Below are positions 1 through 9,196 of a DNA stretch of 64,000 nt, piece after piece; the stretch's first letter is position 1, and every line of letters starts with the position of its first letter. Location of the stretch: NCBI GenBank assembly GCA_030149365.1, contig JASBRP010000057.1, positions 38,727 to 102,726 of the forward strand. The letters are read 5' to 3'. The DNA comes from Solimonas sp. GTDB lineage: Bacteria > Pseudomonadota > Gammaproteobacteria > Nevskiales > Nevskiaceae. The notes under the pieces were generated by a model. It made no database searches. It had not been told where the DNA came from and worked only from the letters and a program-made list of their open reading frames with translations. The position numbers and the translations under genes were made by a program.

Positions 1-566
1 GTGCGGCCGAACTGGTTGTTCAACGCGGCATCGAAGCCGGACCCCAGCTCCACGTCGGTGAACCAGGTGTAGGTGAGGCCGATGCCGACGTAAGGCCGCA
101 CGGCATCGCGGGGGCTGCCGAAGCTGTACTGCAGCATGGCCACCGGGCTCCACTGCGTGGCGCTGGCCAGCGGATTGTTGGCCGGCGCGCCGAGATCGAC
201 GCTGATCACCGAGCCGGCCACGCCGGTAGGCCGCACGATGCCCTCGCCGGTGATGTCGAACTCGGCGGGAATGCCGCCTTCCAGCTTCAGCGACCAGTGA
301 TCGGTGAAGTAGTAGGAATAGATGAACAGCAGGGTTTCCGAGCTGCCGACATGGGCGGCGGTACCTTCGGATGTGAAGTCGGCGTCGATGCCCAGCACGC
401 CGCCGAGCAGGCTGGGACGCAACTGCGTCTGCAGAGGCTTGCTGCTGTCCAGCGTGTTGACGTGGACGAGCCCCAGCTGGAGCTGGTGGTCACCCGCTTC
501 ACGGGCTTGCGCCGCGCAGGCGGACAGGGCGCCGATGAGCGCCAGCAGGCTGGGGATCGTTTTCAT
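1..566 (-). CDS. OmpW family outer membrane protein, C-terminus cut by window edge
   Basis: Small outer-membrane beta-barrel of the OmpW family. The frame opens with ATG at 566 and has no stop before base 1, so 188 codons are visible and the C-terminal strands are missing. A signal peptide of about 22 residues ends near AQA. After it come OmpW hallmarks: an amphipathic strand with VHVNT, then YYFTDHWSLKLEGG, then a long loop, then RPYVGIGLTYTWF. These match the family's alternating strand pattern. OmpW forms a narrow hydrophobic channel; the substrate cannot be read from the sequence. No clear Shine-Dalgarno site precedes the start. It is the last gene before the window edge and its relation to the next gene is unknown. 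Confidence 0.85.
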   Translation of the reverse strand, partial: MKTIPSLLALIGALSACAAQAREAGDHQLQLGLVHVNTLDSSKPLQTQLRPSLLGGVLGIDADFTSEGTAAHVGSSETLLFIYSYYFTDHWSLKLEGGIPAEFDITGEGIVRPTGVAGSVISVDLGAPANNPLASATQWSPVAMLQYSFGSPRDAVRPYVGIGLTYTWFTDVELGSGFDAALNNQFGR

Positions 567-648
567 GCCGCTTTATCGGCGAAGAAAGCTGACTGCCCGC
601 TGAAGCGTTCAGGATGAAAAATGATTCGCCGGAAGTGTGGGCCGGTAC

Positions 649-1179
649 TCAGGCCGCGCGCGTGCTTGCGCGACTGGTATCGGAGAGCAGGCGCTCGGTG
701 ACGGCCTGGTCTTCACGGGTCATGCGTTGCATGGTGTCCTGCAGCAGCGCCTCCAGCCGGGAGCCCAGCAAGGGGACCGGGCAATGCAGCTCCCAGAGGA
801 CCGAGGCCATGCAGCCACCGGCGCAATCGGCTAGGCGCGTCTGCCCTTCGATGCGCATCGGGGCGCCCTTGGCGTCGATCAGGATGCGTCCGCTGCGATC
901 CGCCATGTTCCATTCGAAGGTCTGCACGGCCTGGGTGCGCTTCTTCATGAAGCGCCGCGCGAATTCCGGCAGGCTGTCATCCAGCGAGTGCATGAAGCTC
1001 AGGCGCAGCCGGATGGCCTCGTTACGCACACGGTGCTCCAGCAGGACGACGTCCTGGTGCCCGAGTGCCCGGTGCTTGCCCAGCAGGAAGTCGGGATCAC
1101 AGTAGTGAGCCAGTACATGAGCCGCAGGGTGATTGAAGCGCTGCTGGTCTTCGAAGCTGAGCATGGCATCTCGATCCAT
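649..1179 (-). CDS. DUF2505 family protein
   Basis: A protein of 176 residues resembling DUF2505, a helix-grip (START/SRPBCC-like) family of unknown function. Visible family features are the N-terminal strand LSFEDQQRFNHPAAHVLAHY, the central ARRFMKK segment and a C-terminal helix. There is no signal peptide, so it is probably cytoplasmic. The frame is open well upstream, but the upstream residues are Arg/Ser-rich and look non-coding. I therefore start at ATG 1179; a second ATG at 1164 (MLSFED) is equally plausible. Neither has a strong ribosome binding site. It lies 197 nt downstream of a hydrolase gene on the same strand and may be its own unit. Confidence 0.65.
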   Translation of the reverse strand: MDRDAMLSFEDQQRFNHPAAHVLAHYCDPDFLLGKHRALGHQDVVLLEHRVRNEAIRLRLSFMHSLDDSLPEFARRFMKKRTQAVQTFEWNMADRSGRILIDAKGAPMRIEGQTRLADCAGGCMASVLWELHCPVPLLGSRLEALLQDTMQRMTREDQAVTERLLSDTSRASTRAA

Positions 1180-1376
1180 CGGAATGACATGCAAGCAGGG
1201 GCAAGGGTCGTGCCGACGCGCCGATCCCCAGAACGGTAGCGATCCTCGCCGATCTTGGCGCCAAATTCTCAGCCTGCAATGCGTAGGGCAACGCTCGCCG
1301 CTTGCAGCGTGCAGGATCAAGCGTCGGGAGTGTGCAGTTCGCCGGCTTGGCGGCCGGCAGGACGCGGCTACGATCC

Positions 1377-2204
1377 TCAGCCCAGCGTCGTGGCGTTGGC
1401 GGCCTGCCACTGCGCAATCGTGGCCAATACCGCGTCTCCCATCTCCCTGTGCGGCACGTGTCCGCAGCCCGCGAAGACCTTGCTGATCGACGGACCCGCA
1501 ACCAGCTCCGCGATGCGCTGGGGATGGATGACCGAGCCGTACTCGTCATTGTCGCCGTGTAGGGCCAGCAGCGGGCAGTGCACGCCGCGCAGGTCGTCGT
1601 CCAGGCGCCAGTCCGCGAACGTGGAGGACAGCCAGGTATCGATCCAGGCGCTCAGCACCCAGGCGGCCTTGTCGCCGTGGTAACGCTTCAGGCGATCGAC
1701 CTGTCCGGGCTCGGCGAAGGCGCGCTGGGCCTGGCGGATGCCATCCAGGGTGCGCTCCTCGACGAAGGCCTGCGCGGATTCGGTGATCAGGCCCTTGCAG
1801 TGGTCCGGATAGCGGGCCGCGGTGGCCACGGCCATGCAGCCGCCGACGCTGTGGCCCAGGGCGATGAAGCTTTCCAGGCCCAGGTGCTCGCGCAGCGCGC
1901 GGAATGTGGTCTGTGCCTCATCGCGGATGAAGGACACCGGCAGGCTGCCGGGGAACGGATCGGAGCGGCCGAAGCCGAGGCGGTCGTAGGCGATGACCGT
2001 GCTGCCGGTGGCCTGCGCCAGGCGCTCGGGGAAGTCGCGCCAGAGCTCGACGCTGCCGAGCGAGTCATGGAACAGCACGATCGGGCTGCTCGCCGTCGCC
2101 AGTGACGTTGCAGGCGTCCAGCGCCGGGCGTAGATGGAGCCTTGGCCGGTGGCGACCTGGAAGTCCTGCATCGGGAGGGCGCTCATGGGGGCGAGGGTCT
2201 GCAT
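1377..2204 (-). CDS. Alpha/beta hydrolase
   Basis: A 275-residue alpha/beta-fold hydrolase. The nucleophile elbow is GHSVGG, with the catalytic Ser in the usual place. The oxyanion-side HDSLGS motif lies near residue 46. The acid is probably the Asp in LHGDNDEYG and the base the His in GCGHVPHREMG. Overall length and the order of these motifs fit esterases and lactonases such as the 3-oxoadipate enol-lactonase or epoxide-hydrolase-like branches; the substrate cannot be told. In-frame ATGs at 2204, 2186 and 2171 are possible starts and none has a good ribosome binding site. It follows a small unknown gene by 45 nt on the same strand. Confidence 0.8.
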   Translation of the reverse strand: MQTLAPMSALPMQDFQVATGQGSIYARRWTPATSLATASSPIVLFHDSLGSVELWRDFPERLAQATGSTVIAYDRLGFGRSDPFPGSLPVSFIRDEAQTTFRALREHLGLESFIALGHSVGGCMAVATAARYPDHCKGLITESAQAFVEERTLDGIRQAQRAFAEPGQVDRLKRYHGDKAAWVLSAWIDTWLSSTFADWRLDDDLRGVHCPLLALHGDNDEYGSVIHPQRIAELVAGPSISKVFAGCGHVPHREMGDAVLATIAQWQAANATTLG

Positions 2205-2249
2205 GCGGGTGAAGGCGGCGCGGGCCTGGGCCGCGCCCGACGCGGTGTC

Positions 2250-2588
2250 TCAGTCCAGCCCGGCGAGGATATGGCTCATCCGCTTTCCGGTAGCCGACTT
2301 CTTCAGGGCGAACACGATGGCGTTCTTGAGCGGCTCTTCGGAGAACTTGGGGTCCGCCAGGTCGGTGGGGCAGTCCAGGGGGCCGACGAAGGTGGTCCAG
2401 TCGTCGCCGATCCACCACTCGCAGTGGGAGGGCGGGGTGAACTCATCCACCGGGGTCGAGACGAAGCGCTGGGTCTTCTCGTCGAAGGAGACGTCTTCGT
2501 TGACGCCCGTCACGATGTACCGGATCACGGCATCGGCGTAGACGTTGCAGAAGGATTCGTGGATGTCTTTTTCTTTCTTCATGCGCAT
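2250..2588 (-). CDS. Small protein of unknown function
   Basis: I do not recognise this 112-residue protein. It is acidic and Trp-rich in the middle (HCEWWIGDDWTTFVG), has no signal peptide or membrane segment, and contains one FDEKTQRFVSTPVDEF stretch. The start is ATG 2588 (MRMKKEKD), with another ATG at 2582. The longer frame back to 2651 would run through a GC-rich hairpin pair and is unlikely. It sits between the efflux operon and the hydrolase on the same strand. Codon use looks normal for the region, so it is probably a real gene of the host lineage. Confidence 0.55.
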   Translation of the reverse strand: MRMKKEKDIHESFCNVYADAVIRYIVTGVNEDVSFDEKTQRFVSTPVDEFTPPSHCEWWIGDDWTTFVGPLDCPTDLADPKFSEEPLKNAIVFALKKSATGKRMSHILAGLD

Positions 2589-2612
2589 ATTGTACCGCTG
2601 AAGCCGGGCGCC

Positions 2613-2662
2613 GCCCCCTCCTGCAGGGGGCTGGAACCCGGCGGCAGGCATCGCCGCCGGGT
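2613..2662 (-). terminator. Tandem GC-rich hairpins after the efflux operon
   Basis: Two adjacent inverted repeats lie 18 nt after the pump stop codon. The first has a perfect 10-bp stem (2636-2645 with 2653-2662). The second pairs GCCCCCT-type bases at 2613-2631. Neither is followed by a T-run, so this may be an mRNA 3' end protector or a weak terminator rather than a classic Rho-independent site. Confidence 0.4.
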
Positions 2663-2679
2663 CCCGGGCCTGCCGGATC

Positions 2680-5600
2680 TCAGAGGCTGCCCACTTCGAC
2701 CTTGCGGTGGCGCAGCTCGGGCGGCAGCAGCTTGTACATCACCGGGGTCACCAGTCGGCCGATCATGGTGGAGGTGATCAGGCCGCCGATCAGAACCCAG
2801 GCCATCGGCGAGTACAGGGCGGACTGCTGGAAGGCCAGCGGGCTGAGGCCGCCGATGGCGGTGACCGAGGTCAGCAGGATCGGCAGGAAGCGGATCTCGC
2901 CGGCCTTGGCGATGGCCTCGTCCAGGGGCACACCCTCTTCGCGCAACTGGTTGGTGAAGTCCACCAGCAGGATCGAGTTCTTGATCTCGATGCCGGTGAG
3001 GGCGATGAAGCCGACCATGGCGGTGAAGCTGAGGTTGTAGCCGGTGATGAACAGCATCAGCAGGCCGCCCATGACGCCCAGCGGCACCACGGTGGCGACG
3101 ATCAGCGTGGACTTGAAGCTGCCGAACTCCAGCACCAGGATCGCCATGATGCCGAACACGGTCACCAGGATGGCGGTGCCGAAGCCGGCGAAGCTCTCGC
3201 CTCGCGCCTTGACCTCGCCGGCCACGACGTAGCGGTAGCCCTCCGGCCAGGGATAGGCGTCGAGCTTCTTCATGATCTCGTGCGTCAGCTTCTCGGTGTT
3301 GTAGCCCTTCTGCGGATGCGCGGTGAGCAGCACGCAACGCTCGCGGTGGTAACGGAAGATGGCGTTGGGGGCGTCGATCAGCTTGGGGCTGGTGAGCTGC
3401 GCCAGCGGAATCTGCGCGCCGGTGGCGGTGCCTACGTGCAGGCCCTGCATGGCCTCGATGGTGGGGCGTGCCTGCAGCGGGCCGCGCACGACGATGGGGT
3501 AGGTGTCGCCGTCCTCTTCGCGGAACTCGCCGGCCTGCAGGCCGGCAAAGGCGGCGCGCACGGCCTGGTTCAGTTCCAGCGGGGCGACGCCGAGCAGGCC
3601 GGCCTTGACGGTATCGATGCCCAGGTCCATGTCCACGCGGGTGCGACGCAGCGGGTTGCCGATGTCGCGCGTGCCCTGGGTGTCGGTGAAGATCTGCTCG
3701 ACGTCGGCGGCGATCTTGCGCAGCTGCGGGATGTCGTCGCCGACCACGCGGATGGCGATGGGCGCGTCCATCGGCGGGCCGTTCTCGAACTCGCGCAGCA
3801 CGATCTCGGCGCCGGGGATCTTGTCGAACTCATGGCGCAGCCGGTCGAACAGGGCGTTGGTTTCCTTGTTCTGGTAGCGCTTGAGCTGCACGAACAGCTC
3901 GGCGTAGCTGGAGTCGAACTCGCTGGGGAAGAGGTTGTAGTAGATCTTGGGGTTGCCGTGGCCGAGGTTGGCCATGACATGGGCGATCTCCGGCTGCTTC
4001 AGCAGCAGGGCCTCCACCTCGCGCATGGTGGCGTCGGTGCGCGCCAGGCTGGAGCCGTTGGGCAGGCTGACCTCCACCATGAACTGCGGCGTGTTGGCCT
4101 TGGGGAAGACGCTGAAGCCGATGGCCGGCACCAGCAGGAAGCTGCCCACCACCATGGTGGCCGAGATCGCCACTGTGGTCTTGGGCCGCGCCAGGGCGCG
4201 ACGCAACCAGGGTGAGTAGACGCGATGGATCAGGCGCATCAGCGCACGCAGCACGGCGTTGCCCTCGGCCTCTTCGTGCAGCGGCAGCACGCGGCTGGCC
4301 AGGAAGGGGATGATGGTCAGTGCCACGAACAGCGAGGCCAGCACGGTGAAGATCACCGACAGCGGCAGCGAGCGGATGAAGTTGCCGGCATTGCCCGGCA
4401 GCGCCATCAGCGGCAGGAAGGCGAACAGCAGGGTCGCGGTGCAGCCCAATACGGCCAGCGAGATCTGGCGCGTGGCGAGCATCGCCGCTTCCTGGCGCGC
4501 GTGGCCCATGCGCATGTAGCGCGCGATGTTTTCCACCACCACGATGGAGTCGTCCACCAGCAGGCCCAGGGCGACGACGAAGCCGGCGATGGACAGCTGG
4601 TTGAGCGAGAAGCCGGCGAAGTACAGCGCGGCCAGGCCGGTGGCCAGCGACAGCGGGATCGACACCATGACGATGCCGGCGGCGCGCAGGCCCAGCGGCA
4701 GCAGGGTGATCAGCACCAGCACGATGGCGATGGCAAAGTCGGCGCCCAGGCGCTTCAGGCGGTGGTCGACATTGCGCGACTGGTCGAAGCCCAGCTCCAG
4801 CTTGACCTCGGCCGGCAGGGTTTTCTCGAACTCCTTGAGCACGCCCTCGATGGCCTCGCGCGTGACGAAGATGTTGCGCCCGTCCTTCTGGTTGGCGGTG
4901 ACGAAGACCGCGCGCTGTCCATCGAAACGGGCGGTGTATTCGTCGGGGCCGTAATCCCAGCGCACGTCGGCGACGTCGCGCACGCGCAGCAGACGGCTGC
5001 CGTCGCCGGCCAGCACGGTGTCGCGTACTTCGTCGAGGGTTTCGTAGTTGCCGCTGGTCTGCACGTTGAAGCGGCGGCTACCGTACTCCACCGAGCCGCC
5101 GGGGATGTTGGTGTTGCGGCCGCTGACGGCGTTGAGCAACTGGCCGAGGCGGATGTTGAGGCTGGCCATGCGCTTGAAGTCGGCTTCCACGCGCAGCTCG
5201 CGCTGCGGGAAGGCCCAGACCTCGGACTCGCGCACACCCGGCAGGCGCTCGATGCGGTCCTGCAGGTCGTCGGCCAGGTCGCCCAGGGTGTGCCAGGAGA
5301 CGGTGTCGGACACCAGGGCCATCTGCACGATGTTGGTGTAGCCGGGGTTGATGCGCTTCACTTCCAGGCGGGTGATGCCCGCCGGCAGGTCGCCGCGCAC
5401 GCTGTCGAGCTCGCGGTTGATGTCGTCGAACTTCTTGTCGACGTCCACGCCGGCGTCGAACTCGATGAACACCACGCCGACGCTGTCGCGCGAGTTGGAC
5501 ATGATGTCCTTGACGTCGTCCAGGCGGTTCAGCGCGTCCTCGATCGGCTCGGAAATCTCGCGCTCCACTTCGTAGGGATCGGCACCCGGATAGATGGTGA

Positions 5601-5742
5601 TGACCTGGAAGGCGGTGATCGGGAAGTGCGGATCCTCGGTGCGCGGCATGTCGCGCCAGGCGTTGAGGCCCAGGGCGCAGAGCAGCAGGAAGATCAGGAC
5701 CGTGAACTGCGGGTTGCGGACCGAGAAATCGGAGATTTTCAT
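2680..5742 (-). CDS. RND multidrug efflux permease (HAE1/AcrB type)
   Basis: Inner-membrane proton-driven efflux pump of the hydrophobe/amphiphile RND family, 1020 residues, the usual length. It begins FSVRNPQFTVLIFLLL (TM1). The first large periplasmic loop follows to about residue 335, then TM2-6, a second loop and TM7-12. The proton-relay acidic pair is present as GLLVDDSIVVVEN (AcrB D407/D408 equivalents) and the partner Lys in GIEIKNSILLVDF. The absence of metal-type motifs argues against a CzcA heavy-metal exporter. A strong ribosome site (GAGGAG, 6 nt spacing) sets the start. It is the last gene of the operon, 10 nt after the adaptor gene. It should work with the adaptor and the TolC-like channel encoded upstream. 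Confidence 0.92.
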   Translation of the reverse strand: MKISDFSVRNPQFTVLIFLLLCALGLNAWRDMPRTEDPHFPITAFQVITIYPGADPYEVEREISEPIEDALNRLDDVKDIMSNSRDSVGVVFIEFDAGVDVDKKFDDINRELDSVRGDLPAGITRLEVKRINPGYTNIVQMALVSDTVSWHTLGDLADDLQDRIERLPGVRESEVWAFPQRELRVEADFKRMASLNIRLGQLLNAVSGRNTNIPGGSVEYGSRRFNVQTSGNYETLDEVRDTVLAGDGSRLLRVRDVADVRWDYGPDEYTARFDGQRAVFVTANQKDGRNIFVTREAIEGVLKEFEKTLPAEVKLELGFDQSRNVDHRLKRLGADFAIAIVLVLITLLPLGLRAAGIVMVSIPLSLATGLAALYFAGFSLNQLSIAGFVVALGLLVDDSIVVVENIARYMRMGHARQEAAMLATRQISLAVLGCTATLLFAFLPLMALPGNAGNFIRSLPLSVIFTVLASLFVALTIIPFLASRVLPLHEEAEGNAVLRALMRLIHRVYSPWLRRALARPKTTVAISATMVVGSFLLVPAIGFSVFPKANTPQFMVEVSLPNGSSLARTDATMREVEALLLKQPEIAHVMANLGHGNPKIYYNLFPSEFDSSYAELFVQLKRYQNKETNALFDRLRHEFDKIPGAEIVLREFENGPPMDAPIAIRVVGDDIPQLRKIAADVEQIFTDTQGTRDIGNPLRRTRVDMDLGIDTVKAGLLGVAPLELNQAVRAAFAGLQAGEFREEDGDTYPIVVRGPLQARPTIEAMQGLHVGTATGAQIPLAQLTSPKLIDAPNAIFRYHRERCVLLTAHPQKGYNTEKLTHEIMKKLDAYPWPEGYRYVVAGEVKARGESFAGFGTAILVTVFGIMAILVLEFGSFKSTLIVATVVPLGVMGGLLMLFITGYNLSFTAMVGFIALTGIEIKNSILLVDFTNQLREEGVPLDEAIAKAGEIRFLPILLTSVTAIGGLSPLAFQQSALYSPMAWVLIGGLITSTMIGRLVTPVMYKLLPPELRHRKVEVGSL

Positions 5743-5752
5743 CGGTGGCTCC

Positions 5753-6805
5753 TCAGGGCTTGGCGGCAGCTTCCGCGGTCACCAGGACCTTGTCGCCGTC
5801 GCGCAGGTACACCGCGCCCTCGGTGACCACGGCCTGGCCGGCCGGCAGCGGCTGCGCCAGCGCGGCGCGGTCGCCGGCGATGAAGGCCACCGGCACGCGG
5901 TGCGCCTTCACCTGGTTGCCACCCTTGGGCAGCAGGTAGACCAGCATGTTGCGCTGGTCGCCCTCTACCAGGGCGGCGAGCGGGATGTACTGCAGTGCTT
6001 CGCCGTCGGCGCTGCTGCGAATCTCGGCGCGGCCGATCAGGCCGCTGACGAAGGGCGTCTGGCCGGGGTCGAAGGCGATGTCCACGCGGTAGGTGCCCAT
6101 GCGCGGATCGGCGGCGCGGCTGACTTCCTGCACCTTGCCGGCGAATTCCTTGCCGGGGAAGGCGTCGAAGCGCAGCAGGGCGCTGTCGCCGCTCTTCAGG
6201 CGCACCACTTCGCGGTCGGCCAGGCCCAGGCGCAGCACCATGCCGCTGCCGGTGTCGCCCAGCGTCAGCACCGGCTGGCCGGCCGCCACCATCTCGCGCG
6301 ATTCGGCGAGGCGGCGCAGCACGGTGCCGCCGGTGGGCGCGACGATGCGCGCGTTGTTGCGGGCGAAGTCGGCGCTGGACAGGCCGGCGCGGGCCACGCG
6401 CTCGGCGGTGGTCAGGTCGTCGAGCTGCTCACGGGTCAGCACGTCGTCGCGGAACAGCTTCTCGCCGCGCTCCAGGTCGCGCTTGGCCTTGAGCCAGCCT
6501 TCACGCGCCTGCGTGGAGCCGGCGTCCACCTGGGTCAGTTCCAGCGTCGCCAGCGGCTGGCCAGCCTTGACGGTGTCGCCCTCGCGCACGTCGAGCTGGC
6601 GGATGATGCCGGGCACCATGAAGGACAGTCGCGTTTCGTCGCGGTAGGCGACCACGCCGTTGCTTTCCACCGGCGGCGTCGCCGGGCCGCTCTCGGGCAG
6701 GGCGATGTGGATGTTGCGTGGCGGGGCCTCGGGCACGGCGGCGGGCTCGCTGGAGCCGCAGGCGGCGAGGAACAGGGCAGGCAGCAGGATCAGGAGGGGG
6801 CGCAT
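5753..6805 (-). CDS. RND efflux periplasmic adaptor, lipoprotein
   Basis: Membrane fusion protein of the RND pump, 350 residues. A lipoprotein signal ends in the lipobox LAAC with Cys16, so it is probably anchored to the inner membrane. Then come a lipoyl half-motif (VPGIIRQLDVREGDTVKAGQPLA), a helical hairpin rich in E/R/A (about residues 95-150), the second lipoyl half (NARIVAPTGGTVLRRL) and the beta-barrel and membrane-proximal domains. It bridges the permease and the outer-membrane channel. The gene starts 5 nt after the channel gene's stop, so translation is probably coupled. Confidence 0.9.
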   Translation of the reverse strand: MRPLLILLPALFLAACGSSEPAAVPEAPPRNIHIALPESGPATPPVESNGVVAYRDETRLSFMVPGIIRQLDVREGDTVKAGQPLATLELTQVDAGSTQAREGWLKAKRDLERGEKLFRDDVLTREQLDDLTTAERVARAGLSSADFARNNARIVAPTGGTVLRRLAESREMVAAGQPVLTLGDTGSGMVLRLGLADREVVRLKSGDSALLRFDAFPGKEFAGKVQEVSRAADPRMGTYRVDIAFDPGQTPFVSGLIGRAEIRSSADGEALQYIPLAALVEGDQRNMLVYLLPKGGNQVKAHRVPVAFIAGDRAALAQPLPAGQAVVTEGAVYLRDGDKVLVTAEAAAKP

Positions 6806-6810
6806 GAGTT

Positions 6811-8247
6811 TTACTCCGCGAGATGTTGTGCAGGCAGCGGATAGGCGGCCGTGGCGTATTCGAGTTCCGCGGCGCGCGACAGCGCGGCCTGGCGGGCGAT
6901 GACGAGGTTGAGGCGGGCATCGGTCTGGGCGCGCTCGGCGTCGAAGAACTCCACCTGGGAGAGCTGGCCGGCATCGCGCTTGCGCGAAGAGATGCGGAAG
7001 CTTTCGTCGGCGGCGTCCTGGCGGGCGCTGGCGCTTTCCACGGCGCGCAGCGCCACGGCGAGGTCCTCGCGGGCGGCCTGCTCGGCCATGCCCAGCTTCT
7101 GGCGCAGGTCTTCGCGCTGCGCCTTGAGGCTGGCGGTCTCGGCGGCGGCCTGGGCCTGCTGTGCGCGGCGCAGGCCGAAGTCGAACACCGACCAGTTCAG
7201 CACCAGCGAGGCCAGCGAGAAGTCGTGGTCGCGGTCGAAGTTATAGCGCTCGCCTTCGATGCCGTAGTCGGCGCCCAGCGCCAGCGTGGGCCAGCGGCCG
7301 GCACGCGCGGCGCGGCGCTTGGCCTCGGCGGCATCCACGGCATGCTCGATCTGGCGCAGCTCGGGGCGTCTGCGGCTGGCGGATGCGGCCTCGGCGATGT
7401 GGCCCTCGGCGGGGGGTAGCTCCACCGGCGTGTCCAGCGGCTGGCCGCGCAGGAAGTTGAGATAGCGTTGGGCCTGCTGCGCCTGTGCGCGTGCCAGGTC
7501 CAGGCGCTGCACCACGGCCAGGCGCTCGGCGTCGGCACGCAGGCGGCGGTCGCGGGTGGCCTTGCCGGCGTCGAGCAGCGACTGCGCCACGCGCACGTTC
7601 TCGGACAGCGTGCGCTCACTGGATTCCAGGATCACGATGCCGGCGCGGGCCTGGGCCAGCGTGTAGGCCGCCTGCTTGACGTCGCGTACCAGCGTGCGGG
7701 CCAGTGCCTCGCGCGCGGCGGTCTCGGACTGGTACAGCGACTGGCGCGCGTCGATGGCATTGTCCAGGGCCGGCGCGAACAGCGGCGCGGTCAGCGACAG
7801 GCGCGTGTCCTGCTCCTTCTCGCGCAGCAGGTCGATGCTCTGGTTCTGGATCTGCGGGAAGTTCTGCGTGCCGGTGAGCTGGTTGAGCGTGGTGTAGACC
7901 GGGTTGAGCAGGTCCCCGGCCGGGAAGTCGATGGTGCGGCCGCCGTCGGCCACGGTGTAGCGGGCCTTGAGGTCGAGCTGTGGCAGGCGCTGTGCGCGGG
8001 CCTCGCGCAGGGCCTCGAAGCGCGCTGCCACGGACTGGTTCTGCGCGCCCAGGCTGGCATTGTTGGCCAGCGCCTCGGCGATGAAGCCGACCAGCGGATC
8101 GTCCTGCACCGCGGCGGCGGTGACGGTGGCGGTGCTGCCCAGGCTCAGCGACATCGACAGCTGCGGCGCCGTGGCGGCCTGCGCCGTGCCCAGCACCAGC
8201 AGCGCCGCGGTAGCGGCGATGGGCAGGCGTGCGAACGCGTTGCGCAT
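6811..8247 (-). CDS. TolC family outer-membrane efflux channel
   Basis: Outer-membrane factor of the efflux operon, 478 residues. A signal peptide ends near AQAA. The rest shows the duplicated long-helix pattern of TolC proteins: repeated A/R/Q-rich coiled coils with short beta strands such as LSLTAPLFAP and LVLNWSVFDFGLRRAQ in equivalent positions. I start at ATG 8247 because GGGGGA lies 7 nt upstream; a further ATG at 8265 has no such site. It lies 26 nt after the TetR gene and 5 nt before the adaptor gene. Confidence 0.88.
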   Translation of the reverse strand: MRNAFARLPIAATAALLVLGTAQAATAPQLSMSLSLGSTATVTAAAVQDDPLVGFIAEALANNASLGAQNQSVAARFEALREARAQRLPQLDLKARYTVADGGRTIDFPAGDLLNPVYTTLNQLTGTQNFPQIQNQSIDLLREKEQDTRLSLTAPLFAPALDNAIDARQSLYQSETAAREALARTLVRDVKQAAYTLAQARAGIVILESSERTLSENVRVAQSLLDAGKATRDRRLRADAERLAVVQRLDLARAQAQQAQRYLNFLRGQPLDTPVELPPAEGHIAEAASASRRRPELRQIEHAVDAAEAKRRAARAGRWPTLALGADYGIEGERYNFDRDHDFSLASLVLNWSVFDFGLRRAQQAQAAAETASLKAQREDLRQKLGMAEQAAREDLAVALRAVESASARQDAADESFRISSRKRDAGQLSQVEFFDAERAQTDARLNLVIARQAALSRAAELEYATAAYPLPAQHLAE

Positions 8248-8273
8248 GTTGGTTTCCCCCTTCATGAATCGGC

Positions 8274-8912
8274 TCAGGCGCGCAGCGAGCGCAGCCCGAA
8301 CTCCAGGCTGTATTGCAGGAACTGCTGAAGGCTGAAGCCTTCGTCGGTGATCAGCGTGCTCTTGGTCTGCGCCAGCTGGATCACACCGTGGGTCAGGCCC
8401 CAGAGCGTGATGGCGGTGAGCAGCGGGTCGCTCAGGTCCTTGCGGATGGAGCCGTCGGCCATGCCCTGCTGCAGGGCCCTCACCGTGACCTCGTGCACGC
8501 CGCGGCCAGCAGTGAGGACCCCGCGCTCGGTGCAGTCCGGGGCGGTATCGGCCAGCGAGTGACCCTCGAAACGTGACAGCGCGGCGAAACGGAACGGCGA
8601 TTCCTGCGCGAACTCGATATAGGAGCGGCCGATGGCCAGCACCTGGTCGATGCCGCGCGGCTGGGCGGCGGCAGCGGCGGCGAAGCGCTCGCGCAGCAGC
8701 TTCAGCGCGCGCTCGCAGATGGCGAAGTAGAGATCGCTCTTGTCCTTGAAGTAGGTGTAGACCAGGGCGCGGGAGACACGGGCATCGCGCGCGATCTCCT
8801 CCATCTTCGCCAGATCGAAACCCTTGGCCGCAATGACCCGCTCGGCCGCGTCGATGATTTCCTCGCGGCGGCGTTCCTTCTCTTCCTGGCGGCGTTGCTG
8901 GCTCAGCGTCAT
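8274..8912 (-). CDS. TetR family transcriptional regulator of the efflux operon
   Basis: One-component repressor, 212 residues from ATG 8912. The N-terminal TetR helix-turn-helix is clear: RREEIIDAAERVIAAKGF, then MEEIARDARVSRALVYTYFKDKSDLY. The C-terminal ligand-binding half is helical and not assignable to a known ligand. It is the first gene of the operon, so it probably represses itself and the pump. A 17-bp inverted repeat 35 bases upstream is the candidate operator. The frame could extend to 8951, but that would overlap the operator. The start has no clear Shine-Dalgarno site. Confidence 0.88.
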   Translation of the reverse strand: MTLSQQRRQEEKERRREEIIDAAERVIAAKGFDLAKMEEIARDARVSRALVYTYFKDKSDLYFAICERALKLLRERFAAAAAAQPRGIDQVLAIGRSYIEFAQESPFRFAALSRFEGHSLADTAPDCTERGVLTAGRGVHEVTVRALQQGMADGSIRKDLSDPLLTAITLWGLTHGVIQLAQTKSTLITDEGFSLQQFLQYSLEFGLRSLRA

Positions 8913-8946
8913 GGGCGGCAGGGTAACTACAAACCGGGCGGTATTC

Positions 8947-8963
8947 AACACGTGTCCAGTGTT
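8947..8963 (-). promoter_or_regulatory. Candidate TetR operator
   Basis: AACAC at 8947-8951 and GTGTT at 8959-8963 form an inverted repeat with a 7-nt spacer. It overlaps a second one, TCCA-N5-TGGA (8955-8967). They lie just upstream of the TetR start, where an autorepressor would bind. No binding data exist; this is position plus symmetry only. Confidence 0.4.
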
Positions 8964-9080
8964 TGGACTTATGTAGTAAATCTGACCCAGCCCGTGGGAA
9001 ATTACCTGTTAAGTAATTGAGTGGTAATGGTTTAGTGGATCTTCGCCCCTGCGTCGGCTGGCGGCCTGAGGTTTTCTCAA

Positions 9081-9196
9081 GGCGGGATGCTCCCGCCCTA
9101 CGGCCCGGATGGGCTCATGCCGCCGGAGGCTGGCATCCGGGCCTGGGCAGGGGTTGGGGATGCGGGACTGGATACGGCTTTCGCCGGCATGACGGG
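9081..9196. repeat. Intergenic palindromic repeat (copy 1)
   Basis: A cluster of hairpins: GGCGGG/CCCGCC (9081-9086 with 9092-9097) and CCCGGATG/CATCCGGG (9104-9111 with 9134-9141). It ends in GGCTTTCGCCGGCATGACGG, a segment shared with the repeat at 49061-49201 apart from one base (GGTATGACGG there). It looks like a dispersed non-coding repeat. The 3' end of the SnoaL-like gene lies inside it. Confidence 0.6.

Noticed and set aside
2680..5742. Heavy-metal (CzcA) type RND pump
   Set aside because: TM4 carries the VDDSIVVVEN pair of drug pumps and there are no metal-type motifs; the operon also lacks metal-response genes.
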